DNA of 64,000 nt from Coffea arabica (GCF_036785885.1 NC_092330.1:11318525-11382524), one strand, 5' to 3'. Shown: positions 47,441 through 59,473, counted from the stretch's first letter. Numbers and translations: made by a program. The notes: generated by a model not told the origin, from the letters alone.

Positions 47441-47475
47441 GGTGACCCCCTGGGAAATCCTCGTGTTGCACCCCT
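47441..47475 (+). pseudogene. 3' tail of a 5S gene at the array edge
   Basis: The target duplication GGTGACCC plus nucleotides 94-120 of 5S, with A at position 102, followed by the T-run. The 5' 93 nt are not present because the array begins inside the MITE. Confidence 0.9.
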
Positions 47476-47885
47476 CCCTTTTTTGTTTCGAAATCCAAAT
47501 TTCCCCTTCGTTCTTTATGCTGTAGTAATTTAGCTCCGTCGGAACGATTGCTTTATATTTTGCTTCTCATCGAAGCATGAAGGCGGATCTGAAGGCGCGA
47601 GACAAGTCAGGAACGGTACGGCTGGATCGAAGCCCGGATCGTCGGTCAAAGTTGTCGGCGCAAATGTATAAGCGCAAGCGTGAAGGATCAATTTCAGGAT
47701 AATTGAGAGTTGTGCGACGAGGGAAAAAAAAGGTGCAAAGCAACAAGAAAAAAATATAAAAGTAAATAAATAAAAGGATGTGAGGAAATTCATGAATTGA
47801 CGCTTAGAATGAATTCGGGTCCAGAAAAGCCAAACTGCTTCACAGGACGTGGCAGTTTAAAAGAATAAAGCGAAAGGAACATGGC

Positions 47886-48517
47886 GGGTGCGATCATACC
47901 AGCACTAATGCACCGGATCCCATCAGAACTTCGAAGTTAAGCGTGCTTGGGCGACAGTAGTACTAGGATGGGTGACCCTAGGCCGGTCAACGGGTCGGGT
48001 CTACACCCGGATCCGGATCGGATCCCTGGAATTTTTGCGGGTATGGGTAGGGATTTAATTCCGTTATCCGGATCCGATCCGTTTTTTCAAACAAAAAAAC
48101 GGGTCGGATACGGAATATAGTATTCCGACCCGTATTAGACCCGGATCCGGATATAAATGATTTAATAATTTATAAAAAATATATATTATCAATATAATTT
48201 GATTAGGATGATGTATTTGAGTAAAATCAATTTGATTTATTTTCTTATTTGGTTTTTTCTTTGCATTAGCTAGAAATTTGATTACAAATATATCTTTTTC
48301 TCTTTTTTGTTAGAAATTGTAAATTTTGGGAAATTTGTTCGGGTAGACCCGACCCGGATCCGAGACTCGCCGGGTCCGGATCCGAAACACCGAATAAAAG
48401 ACCCGTCGGGTAAACGGGTCGGATCCGGGTCCGGGTCCGGAATAATGAATTCCGGCCCGGACCCGGCCCGTTGACACCCCTAGGTGACCCCCTGGGAAAT
48501 CCTCGTGTTGCACCCCT
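47886..48517 (+). pseudogene. 5S rRNA gene interrupted by MITE, type M1 (first)
   Basis: The 5' part 47886-47978 is nucleotides 1-93; the 3' part after the duplicated GGTGACCC is 48491-48517. Relative to the intact genes it has T at 46, C at 70 and A at 102. Box A and the intermediate element are upstream of the insertion, and the insertion falls in box C. A normal 5S rRNA cannot be made without removing the 504-bp insert. Confidence 0.93.
47979..48482. mobile_element. hAT-type MITE in 5S, type M1
   Basis: 504 bp between two copies of the 8-bp target duplication GGTGACCC (47971-47978 and 48483-48490). Imperfect terminal inverted repeats: left TAGGCCGGTCAACGGGTC, right (reversed) TAGGGGTGTCAACGGGCC. 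Just inside are many GGATCCGG, GACCCG and GGGTCCGG words, like the subterminal repeats bound by hAT transposases; the middle is AT-rich (ATAAATGATTTAATAATTT). No transposase is encoded. The 8-bp duplication and TAGGG-type ends point to the hAT superfamily. A T5 run occurs 54-58 bp in and a T6 run shortly after. Confidence 0.93.
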
Positions 48518-48929
48518 CCCTTTTTTGTTTCGAAATCCAAATTTCCCCTTCGTTCTTTATGCTGTAGTAATTTAGCTCCGTCGGAACGATTGCTTTATAT
48601 TTTGCTTCTCATCGAAGCATGAAGGCGGATCTGAAGGCGCGAGACAAGTCAGGAACGGTACGGCTGGATCGAAGCCCGGATCGTCGGTCAAAGTTGTCGG
48701 CGCAAATGTATAAGCGCAAGCGTGAAGGATCAATTTCAGGATAATTGAGAGTTGCGCGACGAGGGAAAAAAAAATGGTGCAAATCAACAAGAAAAAAATG
48801 TAAAAGTAAATAAATAAAAGGATGAAGGGAAATTCTTGAATTGACGCTTAAAATGAATTCGGGTCCAGAAAAGCCACACTGCTTCACAGGACGGGGCAGT
48901 TTAAAAGAATAAAGCGAAAGGAACATGGC

Positions 48930-49049
48930 GGGTGCGATCATACCAGCACTAATGCACCGGATCCCATCAGAACTCCGAAGTTAAGCATGCTTGGGCGAGA
49001 GTAGTACTAGGATGGGTGACCCCTTGGGAAGTTCTCGTGTTGCACCCCT
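48930..49049 (+). rRNA. 5S rRNA gene, uninterrupted, variant
   Basis: A full 120-nt gene, but with three transitions relative to the other intact genes: A at 58 (in box A), T at 95 and T at 104. It is followed by CCCTTTTTT as terminator. TTTAAAAG lies at about -30 and C at -1, as in plant 5S promoters. It may be a less active or decaying copy. Confidence 0.9.
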
Positions 49050-49459
49050 CCCTTTTTTGTTTCGAAATCCAAATTTCCCCTTCGTTCTTTATGCTGTAGT
49101 AATTTAGCTCCGTCGGAACGATTGCTTTATATTTTGCTTCTCATCGAAGCATGAAGGCGGATCTGAAGGCGCGAGACAAGTCAGGAACGGTACGGCTGGA
49201 TCGAAGCCCGGATCGTCGGTCAAAGTTGTCGGCGCAAATGTATAAGCGCAAGCGTGAAGGATCAATTTCAGGATAATTGAGAGTTGTGCGACGAGTGAAA
49301 AAAAAGGTGCAAAGCAACAAGAAAAAAATATAAAAGTAAATAAATAAAAGGATGAGAGGAAATTCATGAATTGACGCTTAGAATGAATTCGGGTCCAGAA
49401 AAGCCAAACTGCTTCACAGGACGTGGCAGTTTAAAAGAATAAAGCGAAAGGAACATGGC

Positions 49460-50092
49460 GGGTGCGATCATACCAGCACTAATGCACCGGATCCCATCAG
49501 AACTCCGAAGTTAAGCGTGCTTGGGCGACAGTAGTACTAGGATGGGTGACCCTAGGCCTGTCAACGGGTCGGGTCTAGACCCGGATCCGGATCGGATCCC
49601 TGAAATTTTTGCGGGTATGGGTAGGGATTTAATTCCGTTATCCGGATCCGGATCCGTTTTTTCAAACAAAAAAACGGGTCGGATACGGAATATAGTATTC
49701 CGACCCGTATTAGACCCGGATCCGGATATAAATGATTTAATAATTTATAAAAAATATATATTATCAATATAATTTGATTAGGATGATGTATTTGAGTAAA
49801 ATCAATTTGATTTATTTTCTTATTTGGTTTTTTCTTTGCATTAGCTAGAAATTTGTTTACAAATATATCTTTTTCTCTTTTTTGTTAGAAATTATAAATT
49901 TTGGCAAATTTGTTCGGGTAGACCCGACCCGGAACCGAGACTCGTCGGGTCCGGATCCGGAACACCGAATAAAAGACCCGTCGGGTAAACGGGTCGGATC
50001 CGGGTCCGGGTCCGGAATAATGAATTCCGGCCCGGACCTGGCCCGTTGACACCCCTAGGTGACCCCCTGGGAAATCCTCGTGTTGCACCCCT
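49460..50092 (+). pseudogene. 5S rRNA gene interrupted by MITE, type M2 (first)
   Basis: The 5' part is 49460-49552, the 3' part 50066-50092. It keeps C at 46 like intact genes, with C at 70 and A at 102. M2 therefore looks like the type closest to the original interrupted gene. Confidence 0.93.
49553..50057. mobile_element. hAT-type MITE in 5S, type M2
   Basis: 505 bp. The left end TAGGCCTGTCAACGGG matches the right end at 14 of 16 positions, one better than the other types. It has its own variant GTCTAGACCC near the left end. Confidence 0.92.
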
Positions 50093-50502
50093 CCCTTTTT
50101 TGTTTCGAAATCCAAATTTCCCCTTCGTTCTTTATGCTGTAGTAATTTAGCTCCGTCGGAACGATTGCTTTATATTTTGCTTCTCATCGAAGCATGAAGG
50201 CGGATCTGAAGGCGCGAGACAAGTCAGGAACGGTACGGCTGGATCGAAGCCCGGATCGTCGGTCAAAGTTGTCGGCGCAAATGTATAAGCGCAAGCGTGA
50301 AGGATCAATTTCAGGATAATTGAGAGTTGTGCGACGAGGGAAAAAAAAGGTGCAAAGCAACAAGAAAAAAATATAAAAGTAAATAAATAAAAGAATGTGA
50401 GGAAATTCATGAATTGACGCTTAGAATGAATTCGGGTCCAGAAAAGCCAAACTGCTTCACAGGACGTGGCAGTTTAAAAGAATAAAGCGAAAGGAACATG
50501 GC

Positions 50503-51134
50503 GGGTGCGATCATACCAGCACTAATGCACCGGATCCCATCAGAACTTCGAAGTTAAGCGTGCTTGGGCGACAGTAGTACTAGGATGGGTGACCCTAGGC
50601 CGGTCAACGGGTCGGGTCTACACCCGGATCCGGATCGGATCCCTGGAATTTTTGCGGGTATGGGTAGGGATTTAATTCCGTTATCCGGATCCGATCCGTT
50701 TTTTCAAACAAAAAAACGGGTCGGATACGGAATATAGTATTCCGACCCGTATTAGACCCGGATCCGGATATAAATGATTTAATAATTTATAAAAAATATA
50801 TATTATCAATATAATTTGATTAGGATGATGTATTTGAGTAAAATCAATTTGATTTATTTTCTTATTTGGTTTTTTCTTTGCATTAGCTAGAAATTTGATT
50901 ACAAATATATCTTTTTCTCTTTTTTGTTAGAAATTGTAAATTTTGGGAAATTTGTTCGGGTAGACCCGACCCGGATCCGAGACTCGCCGGGTCCGGATCC
51001 GAAACACCGAATAAAAGACCCGTCGGGTAAACGGGTCGGATCCGGGTCCGGGTCCGGAATAATGAATTCCGGCCCGGACCCGGCCCGTTGACACCCCTAG
51101 GTGACCCCCTGGGAAATCCTCGTGTTGCACCCCT
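50503..51134 (+). pseudogene. 5S rRNA gene interrupted by MITE, type M1 (second)
   Basis: The 5' part is 50503-50595, the 3' part 51108-51134. Same diagnostic bases as the unit at 47886, which lies exactly 2617 bp to the left. Confidence 0.93.
50596..51099. mobile_element. hAT-type MITE in 5S, type M1
   Basis: 504 bp; target duplications at 50588-50595 and 51100-51107. Confidence 0.92.
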
Positions 51135-51546
51135 CCCTTTTTTGTTTCGAAATCCAAATTTCCCCTTCGTTCTTTATGCTGTAGTAATTTAGCTCCGTCG
51201 GAACGATTGCTTTATATTTTGCTTCTCATCGAAGCATGAAGGCGGATCTGAAGGCGCGAGACAAGTCAGGAACGGTACCGCTGGATCGAAGCCCGGATCG
51301 TCGGTCAAAGTTGTCGGCGCAAATGTATAAGCGCAAGCGTGAAAGATCAATTTCAGGATAATTGAGAGTTGCGCGACGAGGGAAAAAAAAATGGTGCAAA
51401 TCAACAAGAAAAAAATGTAAAAGTAAATAAATAAAAGGATGAGGAGAAATTCTTGAATTGACGCTTAAAATGAATTCGGGTCCAGAAAAGCCACACTGCT
51501 TCACAGGACGGGGCAGTTTAAAAGAATAAAGCGAAAGAAACATGTC

Positions 51547-51666
51547 GGGTGCGATCATACCAGCACTAATGCACCGGATCCCATCAGAACTCCGAAGTTA
51601 AGCGTGCTTGGGCGAGAGTAGTACTAGGATGGGTGACCCCCTGGGAAGTCCTCGTGTTGCACCCCT
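51547..51666 (+). rRNA. 5S rRNA gene, intact, canonical
   Basis: A 120-nt gene of the plant 5S type: GGGTGCGATCATACC at the 5' end pairing with GCACCCC at the 3' end (helix I), box A around 50-64, intermediate element GGCGAG around 67-72 and box C around 80-97, all undisturbed. Upstream is TTTAAAAG at about -30; downstream TTTTTT for Pol III termination. It has G at 70 and G at 102. It encodes the 5S RNA of the large ribosomal subunit. It is the first member of a five-unit higher-order repeat. Confidence 0.96.
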
Positions 51667-52077
51667 CCCTTTTTTGTTTCGAAATTCAAATTTCCCCTTC
51701 GTTCTTTATGCTGTAGTCATTTAGCTCCGTCGGAACGATTGCTTTATATTTTGCTTCTCATCGAAGCATGAAGGCGGATCTGAAGGCGCGAGACAAGTCA
51801 GGAACGGTACGGCTGGATCGAAGCCCGGATCGTCGGTCAAAGTTTTCGGCGCAAATGTATAAGCGCAAGCGTGAAGGATCAATTTCAGGATAATTGAGAG
51901 TTGCGCGACGAGGGAAAAAAAATGGTGCAAATCAACAAGAAAAAAATGTAAAAGTAAATAAATAAGAGGATGAGAGGAAATTCATGAATTGACGCTTAGA
52001 ATGAATTCGGGTCCAGAAAAGCCAAACTGCTTCACAGGACGTGACAGTTTAAAAGAATAAAGCGAAAGGAACATGGC

Positions 52078-52710
52078 GGGTGCGATCATACCAGCACTAA
52101 TGCACCGGATCCCATCAGAACTTCGAAGTTAAGCGTGCTTGGGCGACAGTAGTACTAGGATGGGTGACCCTAGGCCGGTCAACGGGTCGGGTCTACACCC
52201 GGATCCGGATCGGATCCCTGAAATTTTTGCGGGTATGGGTAGGGATTTAATTCCGTTATCCGGATCCGGATCCGTTTTTTCAAACAAAAAAACGGGTCGG
52301 ATACGGAATATAGTATTCCGACCCGTATTAGACCCGGATCCGGATATAAATGATTTAATAATTTATAAAAAATATATATTATCAATATAATTTGATTAGG
52401 ATGATGTATTTGAGTAAAATCAATTTGATTTATTTTCTTATTTGGTTTTTTCTTTGCATTAGCTAGAAATTTGTTTACAAATATATCTTTTTCTCTTTTT
52501 TGTTAGAAATTATAAATTTTGGGAAATTTGTTCGGGTAGACCCGACCCGGATCCGAGACTCGGCGGGTCTGGATCCGAAACACCGAATAAAAGACCCGTC
52601 GGGTAAACGGGTCGGATCCGGGTCCGGGTCCGGAATAATGAATTCCGGCCCGGACCCGGCCCGTTGACACCCCTAGGTGACCCCCTGGGAAATCCTCGTG
52701 TTGCACCCCT
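52078..52710 (+). pseudogene. 5S rRNA gene interrupted by MITE, type M3 (first)
   Basis: The 5' part is 52078-52170, the 3' part 52684-52710; T at 46, C at 70, A at 102. Its upstream spacer has GTGACAG instead of GTGGCAG. It directly follows an intact unit. Confidence 0.93.
52171..52675. mobile_element. hAT-type MITE in 5S, type M3
   Basis: 505 bp. Marked by GGCGGGTCTGGATCC in the right third. Confidence 0.92.
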
Positions 52711-53120
52711 CCCTTTTTTGTTTCGAAATCCAAATTTCCCCTTCGTTCTTTATGCTGTAGTAATTTAGCTCCGTCGGAACGATTGCTTTATATTTTGCTT
52801 CTCATCGAAGCATGAAGGCGGATCTGAAAGCGCGAGACAAGTCAGGAACGGTACGGCTGGATCGAAGCCCGGATCGTCGGTCAAAGTTGTCGGCGCAAAT
52901 GTATAAGCGCAAGCGTGAAGGATCAATTTCAGGATAATTGAGAGTTGTGCGACGAGGGAAAAAAAAGGTGCAAAGCAACAAGAAAAAAATATAAAAGTAA
53001 ATAAATAAAAGGATGTGAGGAAATTCATGAATTGACGCTTAGAATGAATTCGGGTCCAGAAAAGCCAAACTGCTTCACAGGACGTGGCAGTTTAAAAGAA
53101 TAAAGCGAAAGGAACATGGC

Positions 53121-53740
53121 GGGTGCGATCATACCAGCACTAATGCACCGGATCCCATCAGAACTTCGAAGTTAAGCGTGCTTGGGCGACAGTAGTACTA
53201 GGATGGGTGACCCTAGGCCGGTCAACGGGTCGGGTCTACACCCGGATCCGGATCGGATCCCTGGAATTTTTGCGGGTATGGGTAGGGATTTAATTCCGTT
53301 ATCCGGATCCGATCCGTTTTTTCAAACAAAAAAACGGGTCGGATACGGAATATAGTATTCCGACCCGTATTAGACCCGGATCCGGATATAAATGATTTAA
53401 TAATTTATAAAAAATATATATTATCAATATAATTTGATTAGGATGATGTATTTGAGTAAAATCAATTTGATTTATTTTCTTATTTGGTTTTTTCTTTGCA
53501 TTAGCTAGAAATTTGTTTACAAATATATCTTTTTCTCTTTTTTGTTAGAAATTATAAATTTTGGCAAATTTGTTCGGGTAGACCACAACCCGGATCCGAG
53601 ACTCGCCGGGTCCGGATCCGAAACACCGAATAAAAGACCCGTCGGATCCGGGTCCGGGTCCGGAATAATGAATTCCGGCCCAGACCCGGCCCGTTGACAC
53701 CCCTAGGTGACCCCCTGGGAAATCCTCGTGTTGCACCCCT
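53121..53740 (+). pseudogene. 5S rRNA gene interrupted by MITE, type M4 (first)
   Basis: The 5' part is 53121-53213, the 3' part 53714-53740; T at 46, C at 70, A at 102. Confidence 0.93.
53214..53705. mobile_element. hAT-type MITE in 5S, type M4, shortened
   Basis: 492 bp. A 13-bp stretch (GGGTAAACGGGTC) present in the other types is missing from the right subterminal region, and this copy alone reads GACCACAACCC where others read GACCCGACCC. Confidence 0.92.
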
Positions 53741-54150
53741 CCCTTTTTTGTTTCGAAATCAAAATTTTCCCTTCGTTCTTTATGCTGTAGTAATTTAGCT
53801 CCGTCGGAACGATTGCTTTATATTTTGCTTCTCATCGAAGCATGAAGGCGGATCTGAAGGCGCGAGACAAGTCAGGAACGGTACGGCTGGATCGAAGCCC
53901 GGATCGTCGGTCAAAGTTGTCGGCGCAAATGTATAAGCGCAAGCGTGAAGGATCAATTTCAGGATAATTGAGAGTTGTGCGACGAGGGAAAAAAAAGGTG
54001 CAAAGCAACAAGAAAAAAATATAAAAGTAAATAAATAAAAGGATGTGAGGAAATTCATGAATTGACGCTTAGAATGAATTCGGGTCCAGAAAAGCCAAAC
54101 TGCTTCACAGGACGTGGCAGTTTAAAAGAATAAAGCGAAAGGAACATGGC

Positions 54151-54783
54151 GGGTGCGATCATACCAGCACTAATGCACCGGATCCCATCAGAACTCCGAA
54201 GTTAAGCGTGCTTGGGCGACAGTAGTACTAGGATGGGTGACCCTAGGCCTGTCAACGGGTCGGGTCTACACCCGGATCCGGATCGGATCCCTGGAATTTT
54301 TGCGGGTAAGGGTAGGGATTTCATTCCGTTATCCGGATCCGGATCCGTTTTTTCAAACAAAAAAACGGGTCGGATACGGAATATAGTATTCCGACCCGTA
54401 TTAGACCCGGATCCGGATATAAATGATTTAATAATTTATAAAAAATATATATTATCAATATAATTTGATTAGGATGATGTATTTGAGTAAAATCAATTTG
54501 ATTTATTTTCTTATTTGGTTTTTTCTTTGCATTAGCTAGAAATTTGTTTACAAATATATCTTTTTCTCTTTTTTGTTAGAAATTATAAATTTTGGCAAAT
54601 TTGTTCGGGTAGACCCGACCCGGAACCGAGACTCGTCGGGTCCGGATCCGGAACACCGAATAAAAGACCCGTCGGGTAAACGGGTCGGATCCGGGTCCGG
54701 GTCCGGAATAATGAATTCCGGCCCGGACCTGGCCCGTTGACACCCCTAGGTGACCCCCTGGGAAATCCTCGTGTTGCACCCCT
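54151..54783 (+). pseudogene. 5S rRNA gene interrupted by MITE, type M2 (second)
   Basis: The 5' part is 54151-54243, the 3' part 54757-54783; C at 46, C at 70, A at 102. Confidence 0.93.
54244..54748. mobile_element. hAT-type MITE in 5S, type M2
   Basis: 505 bp, left end TAGGCCTG. It carries GGGTAAGGGT and GATTTCATTCC, shared with the M2 copies at 58934 and 63624 but not with 49553. Confidence 0.92.
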
Positions 54784-55193
54784 CCCTTTTTTGTTTCGAA
54801 ATCCAAATTTCCCCTTCGTTCTTTATGCTGTAGTAATTTAGCTCCGTCGGAACGATTGCTTTATATTTTGCTTCTCATCGAAGCATGAAGGCGGATCTGA
54901 AGGCGCGAGACAAGTCAGGAACGGTACGGCTGGATCGAAGCCCGGATCGTCGGTCAAAGTTGTCGGCGCAAATGTATAAGCGCAAGCGTGAAGGATCAAT
55001 TTCAGGATAATTGAGAGTTGTGCGACGAGGGAAAAAAAAGGTGCAAAGCAACAAGAAAAAAATATAAAAGTAAATAAATAAAAGGATGTGAGGAAATTCA
55101 TGAATTGACGCTTAGAATGAATTCGGGTCCAGAAAAGCCAAACTGCTTCACAGGACGTGGCAGTTTAAAAGAATAAAGCGAAAGGAACATGGC

Positions 55194-55825
55194 GGGTGCG
55201 ATCATACCAGCACTAATGCACCGGATCCCATCAGAACTTCGAAGTTAAGCGTGCTTGGGCGACAGTAGTACTAGGATGGGTGACCCTAGGCCGGTCAACG
55301 GGTCGGGTCTACACCCGGATCCGGATCGGATCCCTGGAATTTTTGCGGGTATGGGTAGGGATTTAATTCCGTTATCCGGATCCGATCCGTTTTTTCAAAC
55401 AAAAAAACGGGTCGGATACGGAATATAGTATTCCGACCCGTATTAGACCCGGATCCGGATATAAATGATTTAATAATTTATAAAAAATATATATTATCAA
55501 TATAATTTGATTAGGATGATGTATTTGAGTAAAATCAATTTGATTTATTTTCTTATTTGGTTTTTTCTTTGCATTAGCTAGAAATTTGTTTACAAATATA
55601 TCTTTTTCTCTTTTTTGTTAGAAATTATAAATTTTGGCAAATTTGTTCGGGTAGACCCGACCCGGATCCGAGACTCGCCGGGTCCGGATCCGGAACACCG
55701 AATAAAAGACCCGTCGGGTAAACGGGTCGGATCCGGGTCCGGGTCCGGAATAATGAATTCCGGCCCGGACCCGGCCCGTTGACACCCCTAGGTGACCCCC
55801 TGGGAAATCCTCGTGTTGCACCCCT
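55194..55825 (+). pseudogene. 5S rRNA gene interrupted by MITE, type M1 (third)
   Basis: The 5' part is 55194-55286, the 3' part 55799-55825. As in all M1 units the next gene is intact. Confidence 0.93.
55287..55790. mobile_element. hAT-type MITE in 5S, type M1
   Basis: 504 bp. It differs from other M1 copies by GTTTACAAAT and GGAACACC in the right half, variants of M2, hinting at gene conversion or crossover within the MITE. Confidence 0.92.
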
Positions 55826-56237
55826 CCCTTTTTTGTTTCGAAATCCAAATTTCCCCTTCGTTCTTTATGCTGTAGTAATTTAGCTCCGTCGGAACGATTG
55901 CTTTATATTTTGCTTCTCATCGAAGCATGAAGGCGGATCTGAAGGCGCGAGACAAGTCAGGAACGGTACCGCTGGATCGAAGCCCGGATCGTCGGTCAAA
56001 GTTGTCGGCGCAAATGTATAAGCGCAAGCGTGAAGGATCAATTTCAGGATAATTGAGAGTTGCGCGACGAGGGAAAAAAAAATGGTGCAAATCAACAAGA
56101 AAAAAATGTAAAAGTAAATAAATAAAAGGATGAGGAGAAATTCTTGAATTGACGCTTAAAATGAATTCGGGTCCAGAAAAGCCACACTGCTTCACAGGAC
56201 GGGGCAGTTTAAAAGAATAAAGCGAAAGAAACATGTC

Positions 56238-56357
56238 GGGTGCGATCATACCAGCACTAATGCACCGGATCCCATCAGAACTCCGAAGTTAAGCGTGCTT
56301 GGGCGAGAGTAGTACTAGGATGGGTGACCCCCTGGGAAGTCCTCGTGTTGCACCCCT
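56238..56357 (+). rRNA. 5S rRNA gene, intact, canonical
   Basis: Same as the gene at 51547, 4691 bp away, including the ATGTC upstream variant (other units have ATGGC just before +1). Confidence 0.96.
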
Positions 56358-56768
56358 CCCTTTTTTGTTTCGAAATTCAAATTTCCCCTTCGTTCTTTAT
56401 GCTGTAGTCATTTAGCTCCGTCGGAACGATTGCTTTATATTTTGCTTCTCATCGAAGCATGAAGGCGGATCTGAAGGCGCGAGACAAGTCAGGAACGGTA
56501 CGGCTGGATCGAAGCCCGGATCGTCGGTCAAAGTTTTCGGCGCAAATGTATAAGCGCAAGCGTGAAGGATCAATTTCAGGATAATTGAGAGTTGCGCGAC
56601 GAGGGAAAAAAAATGGTGCAAATCAACAAGAAAAAAATGTAAAAGTAAATAAATAAGAGGATGAGAGGAAATTCATGAATTGACGCTTAGAATGAATTCG
56701 GGTCCAGAAAAGCCAAACTGCTTCACAGGACGTGACAGTTTAAAAGAATAAAGCGAAAGGAACATGGC

Positions 56769-57401
56769 GGGTGCGATCATACCAGCACTAATGCACCGGA
56801 TCCCATCAGAACTTCGAAGTTAAGCGTGCTTGGGCGACAGTAGTACTAGGATGGGTGACCCTAGGCCGGTCAACGGGTCGGGTCTACACCCGGATCCGGA
56901 TCGGATCCCTGAAATTTTTGCGGGTATGGGTAGGGATTTAATTCCGTTATCCGGATCCGGATCCGTTTTTTCAAACAAAAAAACGGGTCGGATACGGAAT
57001 ATAGTATTCCGACCCGTATTAGACCCGGATCCGGATATAAATGATTTAATAATTTATAAAAAATATATATTATCAATATAATTTGATTAGGATGATGTAT
57101 TTGAGTAAAATCAATTTGATTTATTTTCTTATTTGGTTTTTTCTTTGCATTAGCTAGAAATTTGTTTACAAATATATCTTTTTCTCTTTTTTGTTAGAAA
57201 TTATAAATTTTGGGAAATTTGTTCGGGTAGACCCGACCCGGATCCGAGACTCGGCGGGTCTGGATCCGAAACACCGAATAAAAGACCCGTCGGGTAAACG
57301 GGTCGGATCCGGGTCCGGGTCCGGAATAATGAATTCCGGCCCGGACCCGGCCCGTTGACACCCCTAGGTGACCCCCTGGGAAATCCTCGTGTTGCACCCC
57401 T
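56769..57401 (+). pseudogene. 5S rRNA gene interrupted by MITE, type M3 (second)
   Basis: The 5' part is 56769-56861, the 3' part 57375-57401. Confidence 0.93.
56862..57366. mobile_element. hAT-type MITE in 5S, type M3
   Basis: 505 bp, same variants as the copy at 52171. Confidence 0.92.
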
Positions 57402-57811
57402 CCCTTTTTTGTTTCGAAATCCAAATTTCCCCTTCGTTCTTTATGCTGTAGTAATTTAGCTCCGTCGGAACGATTGCTTTATATTTTGCTTCTCATCGAA
57501 GCATGAAGGCGGATCTGAAAGCGCGAGACAAGTCAGGAACGGTACGGCTGGATCGAAGCCCGGATCGTCGGTCAAAGTTGTCGGCGCAAATGTATAAGCG
57601 CAAGCGTGAAGGATCAATTTCAGGATAATTGAGAGTTGTGCGACGAGGGAAAAAAAAGGTGCAAAGCAACAAGAAAAAAATATAAAAGTAAATAAATAAA
57701 AGGATGTGAGGAAATTCATGAATTGACGCTTAGAATGAATTCGGGTCCAGAAAAGCCAAACTGCTTCACAGGACGTGGCAGTTTAAAAGAATAAAGCGAA
57801 AGGAACATGGC

Positions 57812-58430
57812 GGGTGCGATCATACCAGCACTAATGCACCGGATCCCATCAGAACTTCGAAGTTAAGCGTGCTTGGGCGACAGTAGTACTAGGATGGGTG
57901 ACCCTAGGCCGGTCAACGGGTCGGGTCTACACCCGGATCCGGATCGGATCCCTGGAATTTTTGCGGGTATGGGTAGGGATTTAATTCCGTTATCCGGATC
58001 CGATCCGTTTTTTCAAACAAAAAAACGGGTCGGATACGGAATATAGTATTCCGACCCGTATTAGACCCGGATCCGGATATAAATGATTTAATAATTTATA
58101 AAAAATATATATTATCAATATAATTTGATTAGGATGATGTATTTGAGTAAAATCAATTTGATTTATTTTCTTATTTGGTTTTTTCTTTGCATTAGCTAGA
58201 AATTTGTTTACAAATATATCTTTTTCTCTTTTTTGTTAGAAATTATAAATTTTGGCAAATTTGTTCGGGTAGACCCGACCCGGATCCGAGACTCGCCGGG
58301 TCCGGATCCGAAACACCGAATAAAAGACCCGTCGGATCCGGGTCCGGGTCCGGAATAATGAATTCCGGCCCAGACCCGGCCCGTTGACACCCCTAGGTGA
58401 CCCCCTGGGAAATCCTCGTGTTGCACCCCT
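57812..58430 (+). pseudogene. 5S rRNA gene interrupted by MITE, type M4 (second)
   Basis: The 5' part is 57812-57904, the 3' part 58404-58430. Confidence 0.93.
57905..58395. mobile_element. hAT-type MITE in 5S, type M4, shortened
   Basis: 491 bp with the 13-bp loss of its type; it keeps the normal GACCCGACCC. Confidence 0.92.
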
Positions 58431-58840
58431 CCCTTTTTTGTTTCGAAATCAAAATTTTCCCTTCGTTCTTTATGCTGTAGTAATTTAGCTCCGTCGGAAC
58501 GATTGCTTTATATTTTGCTTCTCATCGAAGCATGAAGGCGGATCTGAAGGCGCGAGACAAGTCAGGAACGGTACGGCTGGATCGAAGCCCGAATCGTCGG
58601 TCAAAGTTGTCGGCGCAAATGTATAAGCGCAAGCGTGAAGGATCAATTTCAGGATAATTGAGAGTTGTGCGACGAGGGAAAAAAAAGGTGCAAAGCAACA
58701 AGAAAAAAATATAAAAGTAAATAAATAAAAGGATGTGAGGAAATTCATGAATTGACGCTTAGAATGAATTCGGGTCCAGAAAAGCCAAACTGCTTCACAG
58801 GACGTGGCAGTTTAAAAGAATAAAGCGAAAGGAACATGGC

Positions 58841-59473
58841 GGGTGCGATCATACCAGCACTAATGCACCGGATCCCATCAGAACTCCGAAGTTAAGCGTG
58901 CTTGGGCGACAGTAGTACTAGGATGGGTGACCCTAGGCCTGTCAACGGGTCGGGTCTACACCCGGATCCGGATCGGATCCCTAAAATTTTTGCGGGTAAG
59001 GGTAGGGATTTCATTCCGTTATCCGGATCCGGATCCGTTTTTTCAAACAAAAAAACGGGTCGGATACGGAATATAGTATTCCGACCCGTATTAGACCCGG
59101 ATCCGGATATAAATGATTTAATAATTTATAAAAAATATATATTATCAATATAATTTGATTAGGATGATGTATTTGAGTAAAATCAATTTGATTTATTTTC
59201 TTATTTGGTTTTTTCTTTGCATTAGCTAGAAATTTGTTTACAAATATATCTTTTTCTCTTTTTTGTTAGAAATTATAAATTTTGGGAAATTTGTTCGGGT
59301 AGACCCGACCCGGATCCGAGACTCGGCGGGTCTGGATCCGAAACACCGAATAAAAGACCCGTCGGGTAAACGGGTCGGATCCGGGTCCGGGTCCGGAATA
59401 ATGAATTCCGGCCCGGACCCGGCCCGTTGACACCCCTAGGTGACCCCCTGGGAAATCCTCGTGTTGCACCCCT
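58841..59473 (+). pseudogene. 5S rRNA gene interrupted by MITE, type M2 (third)
   Basis: The 5' part is 58841-58933, the 3' part 59447-59473; C at 46. Confidence 0.93.
58934..59438. mobile_element. hAT-type MITE in 5S, type M2 left half with M3-like right half
   Basis: 505 bp. The left end has M2 variants plus CCCTAAAATTT, but the right third reads GGCGGGTCTGGATCC as in M3. This mosaic suggests exchange between units inside the MITE. Confidence 0.9.
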
